From: Vagococcus carniphilus
Lineage (GTDB): Bacteria; Bacillota; Bacilli; Lactobacillales; Vagococcaceae
Direction of reading: 5' to 3'
DNA: 64,000 bases
NCBI RefSeq assembly: GCF_014397115.1
Contig: NZ_CP060720.1
Coordinates: forward strand, 1,008,001 to 1,072,000
Shown here: piece by piece, positions 30,255 through 39,633 of the stretch
How positions within the stretch are numbered: the stretch's first letter is position 1
Layout of the letters: every line of letters starts with the position of its first letter
Translations under genes and position numbers: made by a program
The notes under the pieces: generated by a model
Database searches by the model: none
What the model was told of the DNA's origin: nothing
Seen by the model: the letters and a program-made list of their open reading frames with translations, nothing else

Positions 30255-30689
30255 ATGAGTTCCTTCACAGTTGATATCGTAACGCCAGATGGTGTCATTT
30301 ATCATCATCAAGCTAAATTTTTAGTAGCGAGTACTCAAGCAGGTTCCCTAGGGGTTTTACCAAATCACTCACCACTTATATCTCCTTTAAATATCGATGC
30401 AGTCCGCATTGATTTAACTGAAGAAGATGGTGGTAGTTCAGATTGGGTTGCCGTTAATGGAGGAATTATCGAGATTCGAGATAACGTTGTATCAGTTCTT
30501 GCCAATAGTGCAGAAACTGAGCATAACATTGATGTCTCTCGTGCTGAAGAAGCTAAAGAAAGAGCCGAGGCTAAAATTCAAAAAGCTAAAGAAACAAAAG
30601 ATCATGATATCGATTTAGGTCGTGCTGAAATTGCTTTAGTGCGTGCCGTTAACCGATTAAACGTAGCTAATAAAAGAGGAAGAAACTAA
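30255..30689 (+). CDS. atpC: ATP synthase F1 subunit epsilon
   Basis: The epsilon subunit (144 residues) has an N-terminal beta sandwich (TVDIVTPDGVIYHHQAKFL to about residue 90) and a C-terminal helical hairpin rich in alanine and lysine that regulates ATP hydrolysis. It closes the operon and is followed by a terminator. Confidence 0.95.
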   Translation: MSSFTVDIVTPDGVIYHHQAKFLVASTQAGSLGVLPNHSPLISPLNIDAVRIDLTEEDGGSSDWVAVNGGIIEIRDNVVSVLANSAETEHNIDVSRAEEAKERAEAKIQKAKETKDHDIDLGRAEIALVRAVNRLNVANKRGRN

Positions 30690-30725
30690 TCTTTCAAATT
30701 TTTTATTCGTTAATATGATTCTATT

Positions 30726-30764
30726 AAAAGATCTAGAGGACAAATTGTTTTCTAGATCTTTTTT
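30726..30764 (+). terminator. Rho-independent terminator of the atp operon
   Basis: AAAAGATCTAGA and TCTAGATCTTTT form a long stem followed by T residues, directly after atpC. Confidence 0.9.
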
Positions 30765-30796
30765 TGTTGTGCATAAAAATAAAGAAAATTCAACCC

Positions 30797-30849
30797 TTGA
30801 TTTAACTATATATAGTGTTAAAATAATTAAAGAATACTATATATGGTGT
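30797..30849 (+). promoter_or_regulatory. nrdJ promoter with two NrdR boxes
   Basis: TTGATT and TAAAAT, 16 nt apart, form the promoter. Two 16-bp NrdR-type boxes overlap it: 30803-30818 (TAACTATATATAGTGT) and 30834-30849 (ATACTATATATGGTGT). Each matches the ACACWATATATWGTGT consensus at about 14 positions. Their starts are 31 bp apart, three helical turns, the spacing known for NrdR. The first box fills the spacer between -35 and -10, so NrdR with dATP should block RNA polymerase. Confidence 0.8.
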
Positions 30850-30879
30850 TCTTATGATTTTGTTGATGGGGGAATAAGA

Positions 30880-33390
30880 ATGTTAAATTTAAAATATATT
30901 CAAAAAATAAATCAAGATATAAAACAATTTAAAGAGGTGTTTCCTGTAACAGAGGAAATGCATATCGAATTTGAAGGCATTTCAAGATTAGTCATGTTAG
31001 ACCGTTATTCTTTTAAAGATATTTATAATGAAACGCTCTCAAAAAATGATTTAGTCGTTTTAACAGTAAAAGAAGACCCAAATTATCCTGTTAGAGGTTT
31101 AGGAATTGTTCAATCGATGACAGATAATGAAGTCTTAATCAAAGTAGAAGATCAATATAAAGAACAGTTGCCAGGAGAACAGGCAAAAGAAACTGGCTTG
31201 ATTTCAAAGAGAAAAGAAGAAATTGAGAAACCACTTGAGTTATTTTATGAGCAAATAGCAAAACGTGTGGCAAAGGGAATGGCTGATCAAGAAAAAGAAG
31301 AAAAACGAGTGATTTATTTTGAACGTTTTTATCATCAGTTATTAAGTCAACAATTAATACCTGCTGGACGTGTTTTATACGGTGCAGGAACTAATTCGAA
31401 TGTCACCTACTTCAATTGTTTTGTTATGCCATTTATTCATGATTCAAGAGATGGGCTAGCTAAACATAGACAAGAAGTTATGGAAATTATGAGTCGCGGT
31501 GGAGGAGTGGGAACCAATGGATCTACTCTAAGACCTAGATCAGCAATTGTTCATGGCGTTAATGGTAAGTCATCAGGTGCAGTATCTTGGTTAAATGATT
31601 TAGCTAACTTGACTCATTTGGTTGAACAAGGTGGTAGTCGTCGTGGTGCTCAAATGATTATGTTAGCTGATTGGCATCCTGATGTTTTTGAGTTTGTTAT
31701 ATCAAAAATTCAAAATCAAAATGTTTTACGTCATTTGATTGCAACTTCTTCAAGTCAGTATATTAAATCACTAGCAGAAGAAAAACTTGATTTTAAACCA
31801 CTAGTGGAAGATGAAAGACTAGCTTTAGAGAAATTAGTTGAATCTGAAGAATTATTAAAATTAAGTCAAAATAATTTTGTGACTGAAGCAAAGCAAAAAT
31901 TAAAAGATAATGGAACTTATGATATTAAAGAAAAAGAATTTTTAACAGGTGCGAATATTTCTATTTGTTTAACTCGTGAATTTATGAGTGCAGTAGAAAG
32001 AGATGCTCTTTATGATTTGAAATTTCCAGATGTCGAAAACTATAATGCAGAAGAAATGGCTGATTATGATGAGAATTGGTCAACTATTGGAGATGTTCGA
32101 AAATGGGAAGAATCAGGTCGGAAAGTAAAAGTTTATCGAACCATTAAAGCTCGTGAATTATGGGAATTAATTACTTTTTGTGCAACATATTCTGCAGAAC
32201 CAGGTATATTCTTTATTGATAACGCAAATGAAATGACTAATGCAACAGCATATAATCAGACAGTTGTAGCAACTAATCCTTGTGGAGAACAACCTTTAAC
32301 TCCATATGCAGTTTGTAACTTAGCTGCAATCAACTTAGCTAAGATGGTTGACAAAGAGACGAAAACAATTAAAAAAGATCGTTTAATTGAAGCAGTTAAG
32401 ACAAGTGTTCGTTTTCAAGATAATGTAATTGATGCTACTCCATACTTCTTGGAACCTAATAAAAAACAAGCCAAAGGGGAAAGAAGAATTGGGCTTGGTG
32501 TTATGGGACTAGCAGACATGTTAATTTATTGTGATAAATCATATGGTTCAAAAACTGGAAATCAACTAGTTGAGGAAGTTTTTGAAACAATGGCTGTAGC
32601 TGCTTATGAAACATCAATTGAGTTGGCAAAAGAAAAAGGAAGTTTTCCATTTTTAATTGGCAAAACAGAAGAAGAAACAAGAGAATTAAGGGAACAATTT
32701 ATTGCGACAGGCTATATGAAAAAAATGCCTGAACATATAAAACAAGGAATTTTATCTCACGGTATTCGTAACTCTCATTTGTTAACAGTTGCTCCAACTG
32801 GCTCAACTGGAACAATGGTTGGCGTGTCCACAGGATTAGAACCGTATTTTTCATTCTCATACTTTAGAAGTGGACGTTTAGGTAAATTTATTGAAGTAAA
32901 AGCAGATATTGTTAAAGAATATCAGAAATATCATGGATCTATGAATGAAGATACATTACCAGACCATTTTGTTTCAGCAATGGATTTATCACCACAAGAG
33001 CATGTGGATGTACAATGTACCATTCAAAAATGGGTGGATAGCTCTATTTCAAAAACTGTAAATGCCCCTAGTGGTTATAGTGTCAGACAAGTTGCTGATA
33101 TTTATGAATCTCTTTATAAAGGAGGGGCTAAAGGTGGTACAGTCTATGTTGATGGTAGCAGAGATTCGCAAGTATTAACTTTAACAGCAGAGGAAAATGA
33201 CTCTAATAAACTTGTTAACAATGATACCGAGATAGCAACGGTTAATGAAAAGAAACAAACAATTATAGACATTAAAAGTTCTGATACTGAATCCAATCTT
33301 TGTCCGTTTTGTCATGAAGGAACAATTGAAGAGATAGGTGGATGCAGTACATGTACTCATTGTAAAATTCAATTAAAATGTGGGTTATAA
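30880..33390 (+). CDS. nrdJ: Adenosylcobalamin-dependent (class II) ribonucleoside-triphosphate or -diphosphate reductase
   Basis: This 836-residue class II reductase makes deoxyribonucleotides using AdoCbl to generate the thiyl radical, so it works with or without oxygen. Visible family motifs are SNVTYFNCFVMPF, SRGGGVGTNGSTLRPR, TNPCGEQPLTPY (the catalytic cysteine and glutamate), and TVAPTGSTGTM. The C-terminus ends in a zinc-binding CPFCHEGTIEEIGGCSTCTHC. The ORF is open upstream to 30715, but the ATG at 30880 follows GGGGGAA and lies downstream of the NrdR-controlled promoter. It stands alone between the atp operon and murA region. Confidence 0.9.
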   Translation: MLNLKYIQKINQDIKQFKEVFPVTEEMHIEFEGISRLVMLDRYSFKDIYNETLSKNDLVVLTVKEDPNYPVRGLGIVQSMTDNEVLIKVEDQYKEQLPGEQAKETGLISKRKEEIEKPLELFYEQIAKRVAKGMADQEKEEKRVIYFERFYHQLLSQQLIPAGRVLYGAGTNSNVTYFNCFVMPFIHDSRDGLAKHRQEVMEIMSRGGGVGTNGSTLRPRSAIVHGVNGKSSGAVSWLNDLANLTHLVEQGGSRRGAQMIMLADWHPDVFEFVISKIQNQNVLRHLIATSSSQYIKSLAEEKLDFKPLVEDERLALEKLVESEELLKLSQNNFVTEAKQKLKDNGTYDIKEKEFLTGANISICLTREFMSAVERDALYDLKFPDVENYNAEEMADYDENWSTIGDVRKWEESGRKVKVYRTIKARELWELITFCATYSAEPGIFFIDNANEMTNATAYNQTVVATNPCGEQPLTPYAVCNLAAINLAKMVDKETKTIKKDRLIEAVKTSVRFQDNVIDATPYFLEPNKKQAKGERRIGLGVMGLADMLIYCDKSYGSKTGNQLVEEVFETMAVAAYETSIELAKEKGSFPFLIGKTEEETRELREQFIATGYMKKMPEHIKQGILSHGIRNSHLLTVAPTGSTGTMVGVSTGLEPYFSFSYFRSGRLGKFIEVKADIVKEYQKYHGSMNEDTLPDHFVSAMDLSPQEHVDVQCTIQKWVDSSISKTVNAPSGYSVRQVADIYESLYKGGAKGGTVYVDGSRDSQVLTLTAEENDSNKLVNNDTEIATVNEKKQTIIDIKSSDTESNLCPFCHEGTIEEIGGCSTCTHCKIQLKCGL

Positions 33391-33492
33391 ATCATATTTT
33401 AAGCTTAAATAGATAATCTTAAAAAAAACTTTACCTTTTGTTTATTTCTCGTTAAAATGATGAATGAGAAACGAATGAAAGGTGGTTTTTTT

Positions 33493-33729
33493 TTGTACGG
33501 AGTTGATACACTAGTAAGAATTTTTAGTCATTTTGCTTTTATCTATCTAGCTTTCTGGGGATTGCAGTCTCTAAGGTTAGATAACGTTTTCAAAAAAGGA
33601 CAACAATACTATAAACAAATTAGATTAACGTATGTTTTATTAGCTATTTTAATTGGCTATAATGCTAGTAATTTCTTTATGGAAGTGATGTTTTTAACTC
33701 GTGATTTACTTCAAGGAATCTTTTCTTAA
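33493..33729 (+). CDS. DUF1146 family membrane protein
   Basis: This small membrane protein with two hydrophobic segments belongs to DUF1146 (YwzB-like), usually encoded between the atp operon and murA in Firmicutes, as here. Its function is unknown. I start at the TTG at 33493 (78 residues), seven bases after AAAGGTGG. The ORF is open to an ATG at 33457, which would add 12 hydrophilic residues and include the ribosome-binding site. Confidence 0.8.
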   Translation: MYGVDTLVRIFSHFAFIYLAFWGLQSLRLDNVFKKGQQYYKQIRLTYVLLAILIGYNASNFFMEVMFLTRDLLQGIFS

Positions 33730-33835
33730 AACCTCTATTTTATGAAACCGAGAATAAAAAATACCATTTTGTATAGTGTCATGGTATAATAATTGAGATT
33801 TGAAATTAATTCCAGAAATTTTGGAGGGAGAAATT

Positions 33836-35140
33836 ATGGAGTATATTGAAGTTCAAAACGGCAATAAGCTGTCAGGACAAGTAAAAATAGAGGGAGCTAA
33901 AAATGCTGTCTTACCAATTTTAGCAGGTGCTTTACTTGCAGATAAAGGTGAAACAACTATTACAAATGCCCCTATCTTATCAGATGTATTTATGATGAAT
34001 AATGTTATTAAATATTTAAATACAGATATTGACTTTAATCAAGAAAATAATACTATTAAAATTAACGCAACAAGAGAATTAGAAGTAGAAGCACCATTTG
34101 AATATGTTAGTCAAATGAGAGCCTCAATCGTGGTTATGGGACCACTTTTAGCAAGAACTGGACATGCTAAAGTAGCTATGCCAGGAGGTTGTGCTATTGG
34201 TAAACGTCCAATTGACTTACATTTAAAAGGATTCCAAGCATTAGGTGCAACGATTACGCAAACAAATGGTTATATTGAAGCAAAAGCTGATGAATTAAAA
34301 GGTGCTAGAATTTATTTGGATTTTCCAAGTGTTGGAGCAACTCAAAATATCATGATGGCAGCAGTTAAAGCAAAAGGAACAACAGTCATTGAAAATGTGG
34401 CTAGAGAACCTGAAATTGTTGATTTAGCTATTTACCTTAATAAAATGGGAGCTAAAATTACAGGTGCCGGAACTGAAATGATTCGAATTGAGGGCGTTAC
34501 TTCTTTAACAGGAACAGAACATGCTGTCGTACAAGATAGAATTGAAGCTGGTACATTTATGGTAGCTGCTGCTGTTACTGGTGGTAATGTTCTTATTAAA
34601 GAAGGACTGATGGAGCATAACCGTCCATTAATTTCTAAATTATTAGAAATGGGTGTATCAGTAACAGAAGAAGCGGAAGGAATTCGCGTCATTGGTCCGG
34701 ATGTGCTTTTACCAACAGACGTAACAACATTACCTCATCCAGGGTTCCCAACTGATATGCAAGCTCAAATGAGTGTTTTAATGACATTAGCAAGTGGTTC
34801 AAGTGTCCTTTCAGAGACTGTTTTTGAAAATAGATTCCAACACTTAGAAGAAATGAAACGTATGGGTGCTAAGTTTAGAGTATCAGGTAATGTTGCCTAT
34901 ATTGATGGTGTTTTAGGATTACAAGGAGCTGAAGTGTCAGCAACTGACCTTCGTGCGGCGGCTGCGCTAATTATTGCAGGATTAGTAGCAGAAGGAATAA
35001 CAAGAGTACATCATTTAGAATATTTAGATCGTGGGTATTATAAATTCCATAAGAAACTTCAAGCATTAGGAGCTAACGTGGAACGAATTAATACTAACGA
35101 AAATACAAAAGCAACTGCTGATAAACAAGCAGTTAAATAA
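33836..35140 (+). CDS. murA: UDP-N-acetylglucosamine 1-carboxyvinyltransferase
   Basis: MurA transfers enolpyruvate from PEP to UDP-GlcNAc, the first committed step of peptidoglycan synthesis and the target of fosfomycin. The 434-residue protein has [18 protein letters not shown] at the N-terminus and the catalytic cysteine C119 in [11 protein letters not shown], so no fosfomycin-insensitive Asp replacement is present. The ATG at 33836 follows TTGGAGGGAG. An upstream ATG at 33800 is not supported. An extended -10 box TGGTATAAT lies at 33782-33790. The small epuA gene follows. Confidence 0.94.
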   Translation: MEYIEVQNGNKLSGQVKIEGAKNAVLPILAGALLADKGETTITNAPILSDVFMMNNVIKYLNTDIDFNQENNTIKINATRELEVEAPFEYVSQMRASIVVMGPLLARTGHAKVAMPGGCAIGKRPIDLHLKGFQALGATITQTNGYIEAKADELKGARIYLDFPSVGATQNIMMAAVKAKGTTVIENVAREPEIVDLAIYLNKMGAKITGAGTEMIRIEGVTSLTGTEHAVVQDRIEAGTFMVAAAVTGGNVLIKEGLMEHNRPLISKLLEMGVSVTEEAEGIRVIGPDVLLPTDVTTLPHPGFPTDMQAQMSVLMTLASGSSVLSETVFENRFQHLEEMKRMGAKFRVSGNVAYIDGVLGLQGAEVSATDLRAAAALIIAGLVAEGITRVHHLEYLDRGYYKFHKKLQALGANVERINTNENTKATADKQAVK

Positions 35141-35163
35141 GTAATCAAGTTAGGAGCAGTTAA

Positions 35164-35343
35164 ATGAGTTCAATAACAAAACGAGTTATATCGCAAGTAG
35201 TTCTTGTATTATTGGCAATTGTACTCTTAGCCGTTCTGTTTTTTACTGGTATTTTTATAGGTTACGTGTTTTTAGGTAAGGGGCAAAGTTCTGATGCTTT
35301 TAATCCTGACACATGGAATCATATCTTAGATTTTCTAAAATAA
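35164..35343 (+). CDS. epuA: EpuA-like small membrane protein
   Basis: This 59-residue protein has a basic N-terminus (MSSITKRVISQ), one long hydrophobic helix (about residues 11-38) and a polar tail with NPDTWNHILDFL. It fits the EpuA family, often labelled as an RNA polymerase beta-associated subunit and encoded immediately after murA in Lactobacillales. The true function is unsettled. It lies 23 nt after murA with TTAGGAG upstream, so it is probably co-transcribed. Confidence 0.75.
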   Translation: MSSITKRVISQVVLVLLAIVLLAVLFFTGIFIGYVFLGKGQSSDAFNPDTWNHILDFLK

Positions 35344-35351
35344 AATGAATA

Positions 35352-35390
35352 AAATGTTAAGATTGGCTATTTTAAGTCAATCTTTTTTAG
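35352..35390 (+). terminator. Rho-independent terminator after epuA
   Basis: AAGATTG and CAATCTT pair around a 12-nt loop and are followed by six T. Confidence 0.78.
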
Positions 35391-35417
35391 ATAAAGAAAA
35401 AGGTGGAAAACCATTTT

Positions 35418-35705
35418 ATGTTAAAAAAAATATTTATTGCACCTGTTCGTTTTTATCAACGATTTATTTCTCCTTTGTTTCCAAGAAGTTGTCGTTATCA
35501 TCCAACTTGTTCTCAGTATATGATAGATGCAATAAACTATCACGGAGCTATTAAGGGCTTTATTATGGGAACAGGAAGGATTCTAAGGTGTCATCCATTT
35601 GTAAAAGGTGGCGTCGACTATGTACCACCTAAATTTACGTTACGAAAAAATCCTGATGAAACCTACAGAGGGCCATATACAAAATCTGAAAAAGAAAACA
35701 GCTAA
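35418..35705 (+). CDS. yidD: Membrane protein insertion efficiency factor YidD
   Basis: YidD is a small protein that helps YidC-dependent insertion. The 95-residue product contains the diagnostic stretch [19 protein letters not shown] with its conserved cysteines, then GGVDYVPPK near the end. I begin at the ATG at 35418, which gives the family's [14 protein letters not shown] start. A GTG at 35403 in the same frame is possible but overlaps the purine-rich site. Confidence 0.9.
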   Translation: MLKKIFIAPVRFYQRFISPLFPRSCRYHPTCSQYMIDAINYHGAIKGFIMGTGRILRCHPFVKGGVDYVPPKFTLRKNPDETYRGPYTKSEKENS

Positions 35706-35722
35706 TAGCTGTTTTTTTATTT
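35696..35722 (+). terminator. Rho-independent terminator after yidD
   Basis: AAACAGCT and AGCTGTTT with a three-base loop are followed by T residues. The left arm overlaps the last codons of yidD. Confidence 0.85.
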
Positions 35723-35727
35723 GTTTG

Positions 35728-35774
35728 AATTGTCAGAAAATTCTGTTGACATAAGATTAGAGAATGATTATAAT
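35728..35774 (+). promoter_or_regulatory. livJ promoter with an overlapping CodY box
   Basis: TTGACA (35746-35751) and TATAAT (35769-35774) are both consensus boxes 17 nt apart. Just upstream, AATTGTCAGAAAATT (35728-35742) matches the CodY motif AATTTTCWGAAAATT at 14 of 15 positions. CodY, activated by branched-chain amino acids and GTP, would be well placed to repress this transporter operon for branched-chain amino acids. Confidence 0.8.
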
Positions 35775-35829
35775 TGAAAACATCTTATTAACAAATGTTA
35801 ATTATTCAAAATAGCAGAGGAGAGTTGTT

Positions 35830-37002
35830 ATGAAAAAAAGAAGTTTCATGTTTATTGCTAGTTTATTCTTGTTAACTAGTTGTGGTATTCCTGGTGGAGG
35901 AAATCCAGACCAGCTTAAGAAAAATAAAAAAAATGCGGAGACAATCAAAATTGGTTTAAATTTAGAATTATCAGGCGCAGTAGCTGCTTATGGTAATCAG
36001 GAAAAAGATGGTATAGAGTTAGCCGTTGAAGAGATTAATCAAAAAGGTGGAATCAACGGTAAAAAAGTCGAGCTAGTTATTAAAGATAATAAATCAGATA
36101 CGGCAGAATCAGCAGCAGTAGCAGCTAATTTAACAACGAAAGAGGAAGTAGTCGCAATTATTGGTCCAGCGACGTCAGGTGCTAGTAAAGCTGAAATTCC
36201 TAATATTACTAAGTCTAAAGTTCCTGCTATTACACCTTCTGGAACAGATGATACGATTACCGTTTTAAATGATCGTATTCAAGAATTTATGTTTAGAGCT
36301 TGTTTTCAAGATTCTTTTCAAGGAGTTATCTTAGCTAATTATGCCACTCAAAATTTAGGAGCTAACAAGGCAGTTATCATTGGTGATGTTTCCAGTGACT
36401 ATGCAAAAGGATTAACTTCTTCCTTTAAAAATACTTTTAAGGGAGATATCGTTGCTGATGAAAAATTTAATCAAAAGGATAAAGATTACAAAGCAATCTT
36501 AACTAAGATTAAAGATAAAGATTTTGATTTTATTTATTTACCAGGATATTACGAAGAGGCAGGATTGATTATTAAACAGGCAAGAGAAATGGGAATTGAA
36601 CAACCCATCTTAGGTGCAGATGGGTTCTCAGATGAAAAATTAATCGGAATTGCTGGTAAAGAAAATATGAACGAAATTTATTATACAGCCCACTTTTCAG
36701 AGAATGCACCAAGTTCTGAACGGGTGGAACACTTTATTCAAGCGTTCAAAAAGAAATATAAAAAGACGCCAAGTTCTTTTAATGCTTTAGCCTATGATTC
36801 AATGTACATGATTGCTGAATCAATGGAAAAAGCAGGAGAAATTGATAGTGAAAAACTAGCAAAAGAACTTGCGGAATTAAAAGATTTTGACGGAGTAACA
36901 GGAAAAATGAGTATGGATAAAAATCATAATCCTAAAAAACCTGCAGTTGTTATTGGGGTTAAAGATGGAAAAGAAGCATCTGCTGATGTGGTTAATCCAT
37001 AG
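35830..37002 (+). CDS. livJ: Branched-chain amino acid-binding lipoprotein
   Basis: This class I substrate-binding protein of 390 residues has a signal peptide ending in LLTSC (lipidated C18), so it is anchored at the outer face of the membrane. The binding domain begins IKIGLNLELSGAVAAYG, and the ligand-pocket stretch GPATSGASKAEI is typical of the Leu/Ile/Val family. It is the first gene of livJHMGF. The CodY box upstream agrees with branched-chain amino acid uptake. Confidence 0.9.
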   Translation: MKKRSFMFIASLFLLTSCGIPGGGNPDQLKKNKKNAETIKIGLNLELSGAVAAYGNQEKDGIELAVEEINQKGGINGKKVELVIKDNKSDTAESAAVAANLTTKEEVVAIIGPATSGASKAEIPNITKSKVPAITPSGTDDTITVLNDRIQEFMFRACFQDSFQGVILANYATQNLGANKAVIIGDVSSDYAKGLTSSFKNTFKGDIVADEKFNQKDKDYKAILTKIKDKDFDFIYLPGYYEEAGLIIKQAREMGIEQPILGADGFSDEKLIGIAGKENMNEIYYTAHFSENAPSSERVEHFIQAFKKKYKKTPSSFNALAYDSMYMIAESMEKAGEIDSEKLAKELAELKDFDGVTGKMSMDKNHNPKKPAVVIGVKDGKEASADVVNP

Positions 37003-37025
37003 AAAGATAAAGGAGGGATGTTGAG

Positions 37026-37901
37026 ATGGATGTATTTCAACAGTTGGTTAACGGTTTATCCTTAGGTAGTATCTATGCTTTACTAGCTTTGGGTTATACG
37101 ATGGTTTACGGAATTATTAAATTAATTAATTTCGCTCATGGCGAAGTTTATATGATGGGAGCATTTGTTGGTTATTTTGTAACAAATCAATTTAAACTTG
37201 GTTTGATACCAACTTTATTAATTGCAATGGCTGTTTGCTCTGTTTTAGGTGTTTTAATTGAGTACTTGGCTTATAGGCCATTAAGAAACTCCACTAGAAT
37301 TGCAGCCTTAATTACAGCAATTGGTGTCTCTTTTTTAATTCAGTCTTTAATGATTTATTTTATTGGTGCAGACACAAGACCTTTTCCACAAATGATTCAA
37401 AATAAAAACTATGATGTGGGTCTTTTTACAATTAGTAATATTCAATTGATGATTTTAACAACTTCTGTTGTCTTGATGATTCTGCTACAGTTTATTGTAA
37501 AATATACAAAAATGGGAAAAGCTATGAGAGCTGTTAGTGTCGATGCTGATGCAGCTCAATTAATGGGCATTAATGTAAATCATACTATTTCCTTTACTTT
37601 TGCAATTGGATCTTCCTTAGCTGCTGCTGGTGGTATTTTAATCGGTCTTTACTACAACAGCATTGATCCAATGATGGGGGTTGCCCCAGGACTTAAAGCA
37701 TTTATTGCAGCAGTGTTTGGTGGTATTGGTATTATTCCAGGAGCAGCTCTAGGTGGGTTTGTCATCGGCATTATCGAAACTTTTGTTAGTGCTCTAGGTT
37801 TTACTGCTTATAGAGATGCCGTTGTATACGGTATTCTTATAATCGTATTACTTGTCCGCCCTGCTGGTTTACTTGGTAAAAATGTGAAAGAGAAAGTGTA
37901 G
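37026..37901 (+). CDS. livH: Branched-chain amino acid ABC permease LivH
   Basis: This 291-residue permease has about eight membrane helices. It begins QQLVNGLSLGSIYALLALGYTMVYG and contains the family's FAHGEVYMMGA and the cytoplasmic loop with MRAVSVDADAAQLMGIN, which contacts the ATPases. An AGGAGGG site precedes it. The next gene overlaps its stop region closely. Confidence 0.92.
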   Translation: MDVFQQLVNGLSLGSIYALLALGYTMVYGIIKLINFAHGEVYMMGAFVGYFVTNQFKLGLIPTLLIAMAVCSVLGVLIEYLAYRPLRNSTRIAALITAIGVSFLIQSLMIYFIGADTRPFPQMIQNKNYDVGLFTISNIQLMILTTSVVLMILLQFIVKYTKMGKAMRAVSVDADAAQLMGINVNHTISFTFAIGSSLAAAGGILIGLYYNSIDPMMGVAPGLKAFIAAVFGGIGIIPGAALGGFVIGIIETFVSALGFTAYRDAVVYGILIIVLLVRPAGLLGKNVKEKV

Positions 37902-37910
37902 GTGAAAGAG

Positions 37911-38879
37911 ATGAAGGAGAACTTAAAAAGCAATGTATCTTGGCTTCTACTGATGAGTGTTACATTTATTTTCTTAGCTATTATGTATTTTGTTGGTCTC
38001 ATGTCACCTGTCATTGAAACCACATTAGTAATGATTGGAATTAATATTATTTTAGCAGTAGGCTTAAATTTGGTCATTGGAGTTTCGGGACAATTTTCTT
38101 TGGGTCATGCTGGTTTTATGGCAATAGGAGCCTACGCTACAGCCATTCTATCTTTAAAAAATCCGACGTTCACAGGCTTTTTAACTGGTGTTGTAGTAGG
38201 TGCTATTATTTCAGGATTAGTAGCTCTTTTAGTTGGTATTCCAACGTTGCGTTTATCGGGAGATTATTTAGCAATTGCGACATTAGGGGTATCTGAGATT
38301 ATTCGAACTGTTATTATGAATTTTGATAGTGTTACTAATGGTCCAGCAGGCTTATTTGGCATTACACCCTTTGTTAACTGGGGAATGGTCTATTTTACTG
38401 TCTGTGTAACAACATTGATTACAACCAATTTTATTAATAGTCCAGCTGGTAGAGCAACTCTAGCAGTTAGAGAAAATGAAATTGCGGCAGAATCGATGGG
38501 AGTTAATACAACCAAGTATAAAGTGATTGCCTTTGTTATAGGAGCTATGACAGCTGCTGTTGCAGGTGGTTTATATACAAGTTATATTCAAACAATTGTT
38601 CCTCAAAATTTTGATTTTATGAAATCAATTGATATTTTAATTATTGTCGTATTTGGTGGTGTTGGAAGTATTACAGGAACTTTTATTGCTGCTATTGCGT
38701 TAGGATTTTTAAATATGTTCTTACAAGATGCAGGAGCATTAAGAATGATCATTTATGCTCTAGCTTTAGTAGTAGTTATGATTTTTAAACCAACTGGCTT
38801 ACTCGGAACAAAAGAGTGGTCATTTAAAAAATTATTCGATAAAGGAGGACGAATGAATGTCACTTCTAAAAGTAAATAA
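37911..38879 (+). CDS. livM: Branched-chain amino acid ABC permease LivM
   Basis: This second permease subunit has 322 residues. The stretch INIILAVGLNLVIGVSGQFSLGHAGFMAIGAY is characteristic, and RATLAVRENEIAAESMGVN is the coupling loop. I prefer the ATG at 37911, six bases after AGGTG. A GTG at 37902 is upstream in frame and overlaps that site. The 3' end overlaps livG by 23 nt. Confidence 0.92.
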   Translation: MKENLKSNVSWLLLMSVTFIFLAIMYFVGLMSPVIETTLVMIGINIILAVGLNLVIGVSGQFSLGHAGFMAIGAYATAILSLKNPTFTGFLTGVVVGAIISGLVALLVGIPTLRLSGDYLAIATLGVSEIIRTVIMNFDSVTNGPAGLFGITPFVNWGMVYFTVCVTTLITTNFINSPAGRATLAVRENEIAAESMGVNTTKYKVIAFVIGAMTAAVAGGLYTSYIQTIVPQNFDFMKSIDILIIVVFGGVGSITGTFIAAIALGFLNMFLQDAGALRMIIYALALVVVMIFKPTGLLGTKEWSFKKLFDKGGRMNVTSKSK

Positions 38880-39633
38880 TTTAACGAAAAATTTTGGTGG
38901 GTTAGCAGCTGTTTCAAATGTTAACCTTACGTTAGAAACGAATGAATTAGTTGGTTTGATTGGACCAAACGGGGCAGGAAAAACAACTTTATTTAATCTG
39001 TTGACAGGTGTTTATGAACCTAGTGAAGGAGATGTTCTTCTAACTACTGAAAAAGAAGAGGAGCGCTTAAATGGCATTAAACCATTTAAAATTGCTAATA
39101 AAGGATTAAGTCGAACGTTCCAGAATATTCGCTTATTCAAAGAACTATCAGTCTTAGACAATGTGCTAATAGCAATGACAGGAAAACAACAAGTTGGTGT
39201 TTTAACGAGCCTTCTAAGATTGCCAAGTTTTTATACATCAGAGAAAAAAATAAAAGAAAAAGCTTATGAATTGCTAGCTATTTTTGATTTGTCGGAAAAA
39301 AAAGATAGCAAAGCTAAAAATCTTTCTTACGGTGAACAAAGGAGATTAGAGATAGTTAGGGCGTTAGCGACAGAACCTAAAATATTATTTCTAGATGAAC
39401 CAGCCGCTGGGATGAATCCTCAAGAAACGGCAGAATTAACGGAATTAATCAAACGAATTCAAAAAGAGTTTGATCTTACTATTTTATTAATTGAACATGA
39501 CATGTCTCTTGTAATGGATGTGTGTGAAAGGATTTATGTACTAGAGTATGGTCAATTGATTGCTGAAGGAAAACCAGAAGAAATCAAAACCAATGAACGA
39601 GTAATAAAAGCGTATTTAGGTGGTGAATTATAA
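38857..39633 (+). CDS. livG: Branched-chain amino acid ABC ATPase LivG
   Basis: This ATPase of 258 residues has Walker A GPNGAGKTT, signature LSYGEQRR, Walker B ILFLDEPAAGM, and the long LivG-type insertion after GLSRTFQNIRLF. Its ATG follows AAAGGAGG inside the end of livM. Its stop overlaps the livF start by one base. Confidence 0.93.
   Translation: MSLLKVNNLTKNFGGLAAVSNVNLTLETNELVGLIGPNGAGKTTLFNLLTGVYEPSEGDVLLTTEKEEERLNGIKPFKIANKGLSRTFQNIRLFKELSVLDNVLIAMTGKQQVGVLTSLLRLPSFYTSEKKIKEKAYELLAIFDLSEKKDSKAKNLSYGEQRRLEIVRALATEPKILFLDEPAAGMNPQETAELTELIKRIQKEFDLTILLIEHDMSLVMDVCERIYVLEYGQLIAEGKPEEIKTNERVIKAYLGGEL

Noticed and set aside
30715..30879. N-terminal extension of nrdJ (55 residues)
   Set aside because: It covers the atp terminator, the NrdR boxes and the promoter, so it is upstream of the transcript start.
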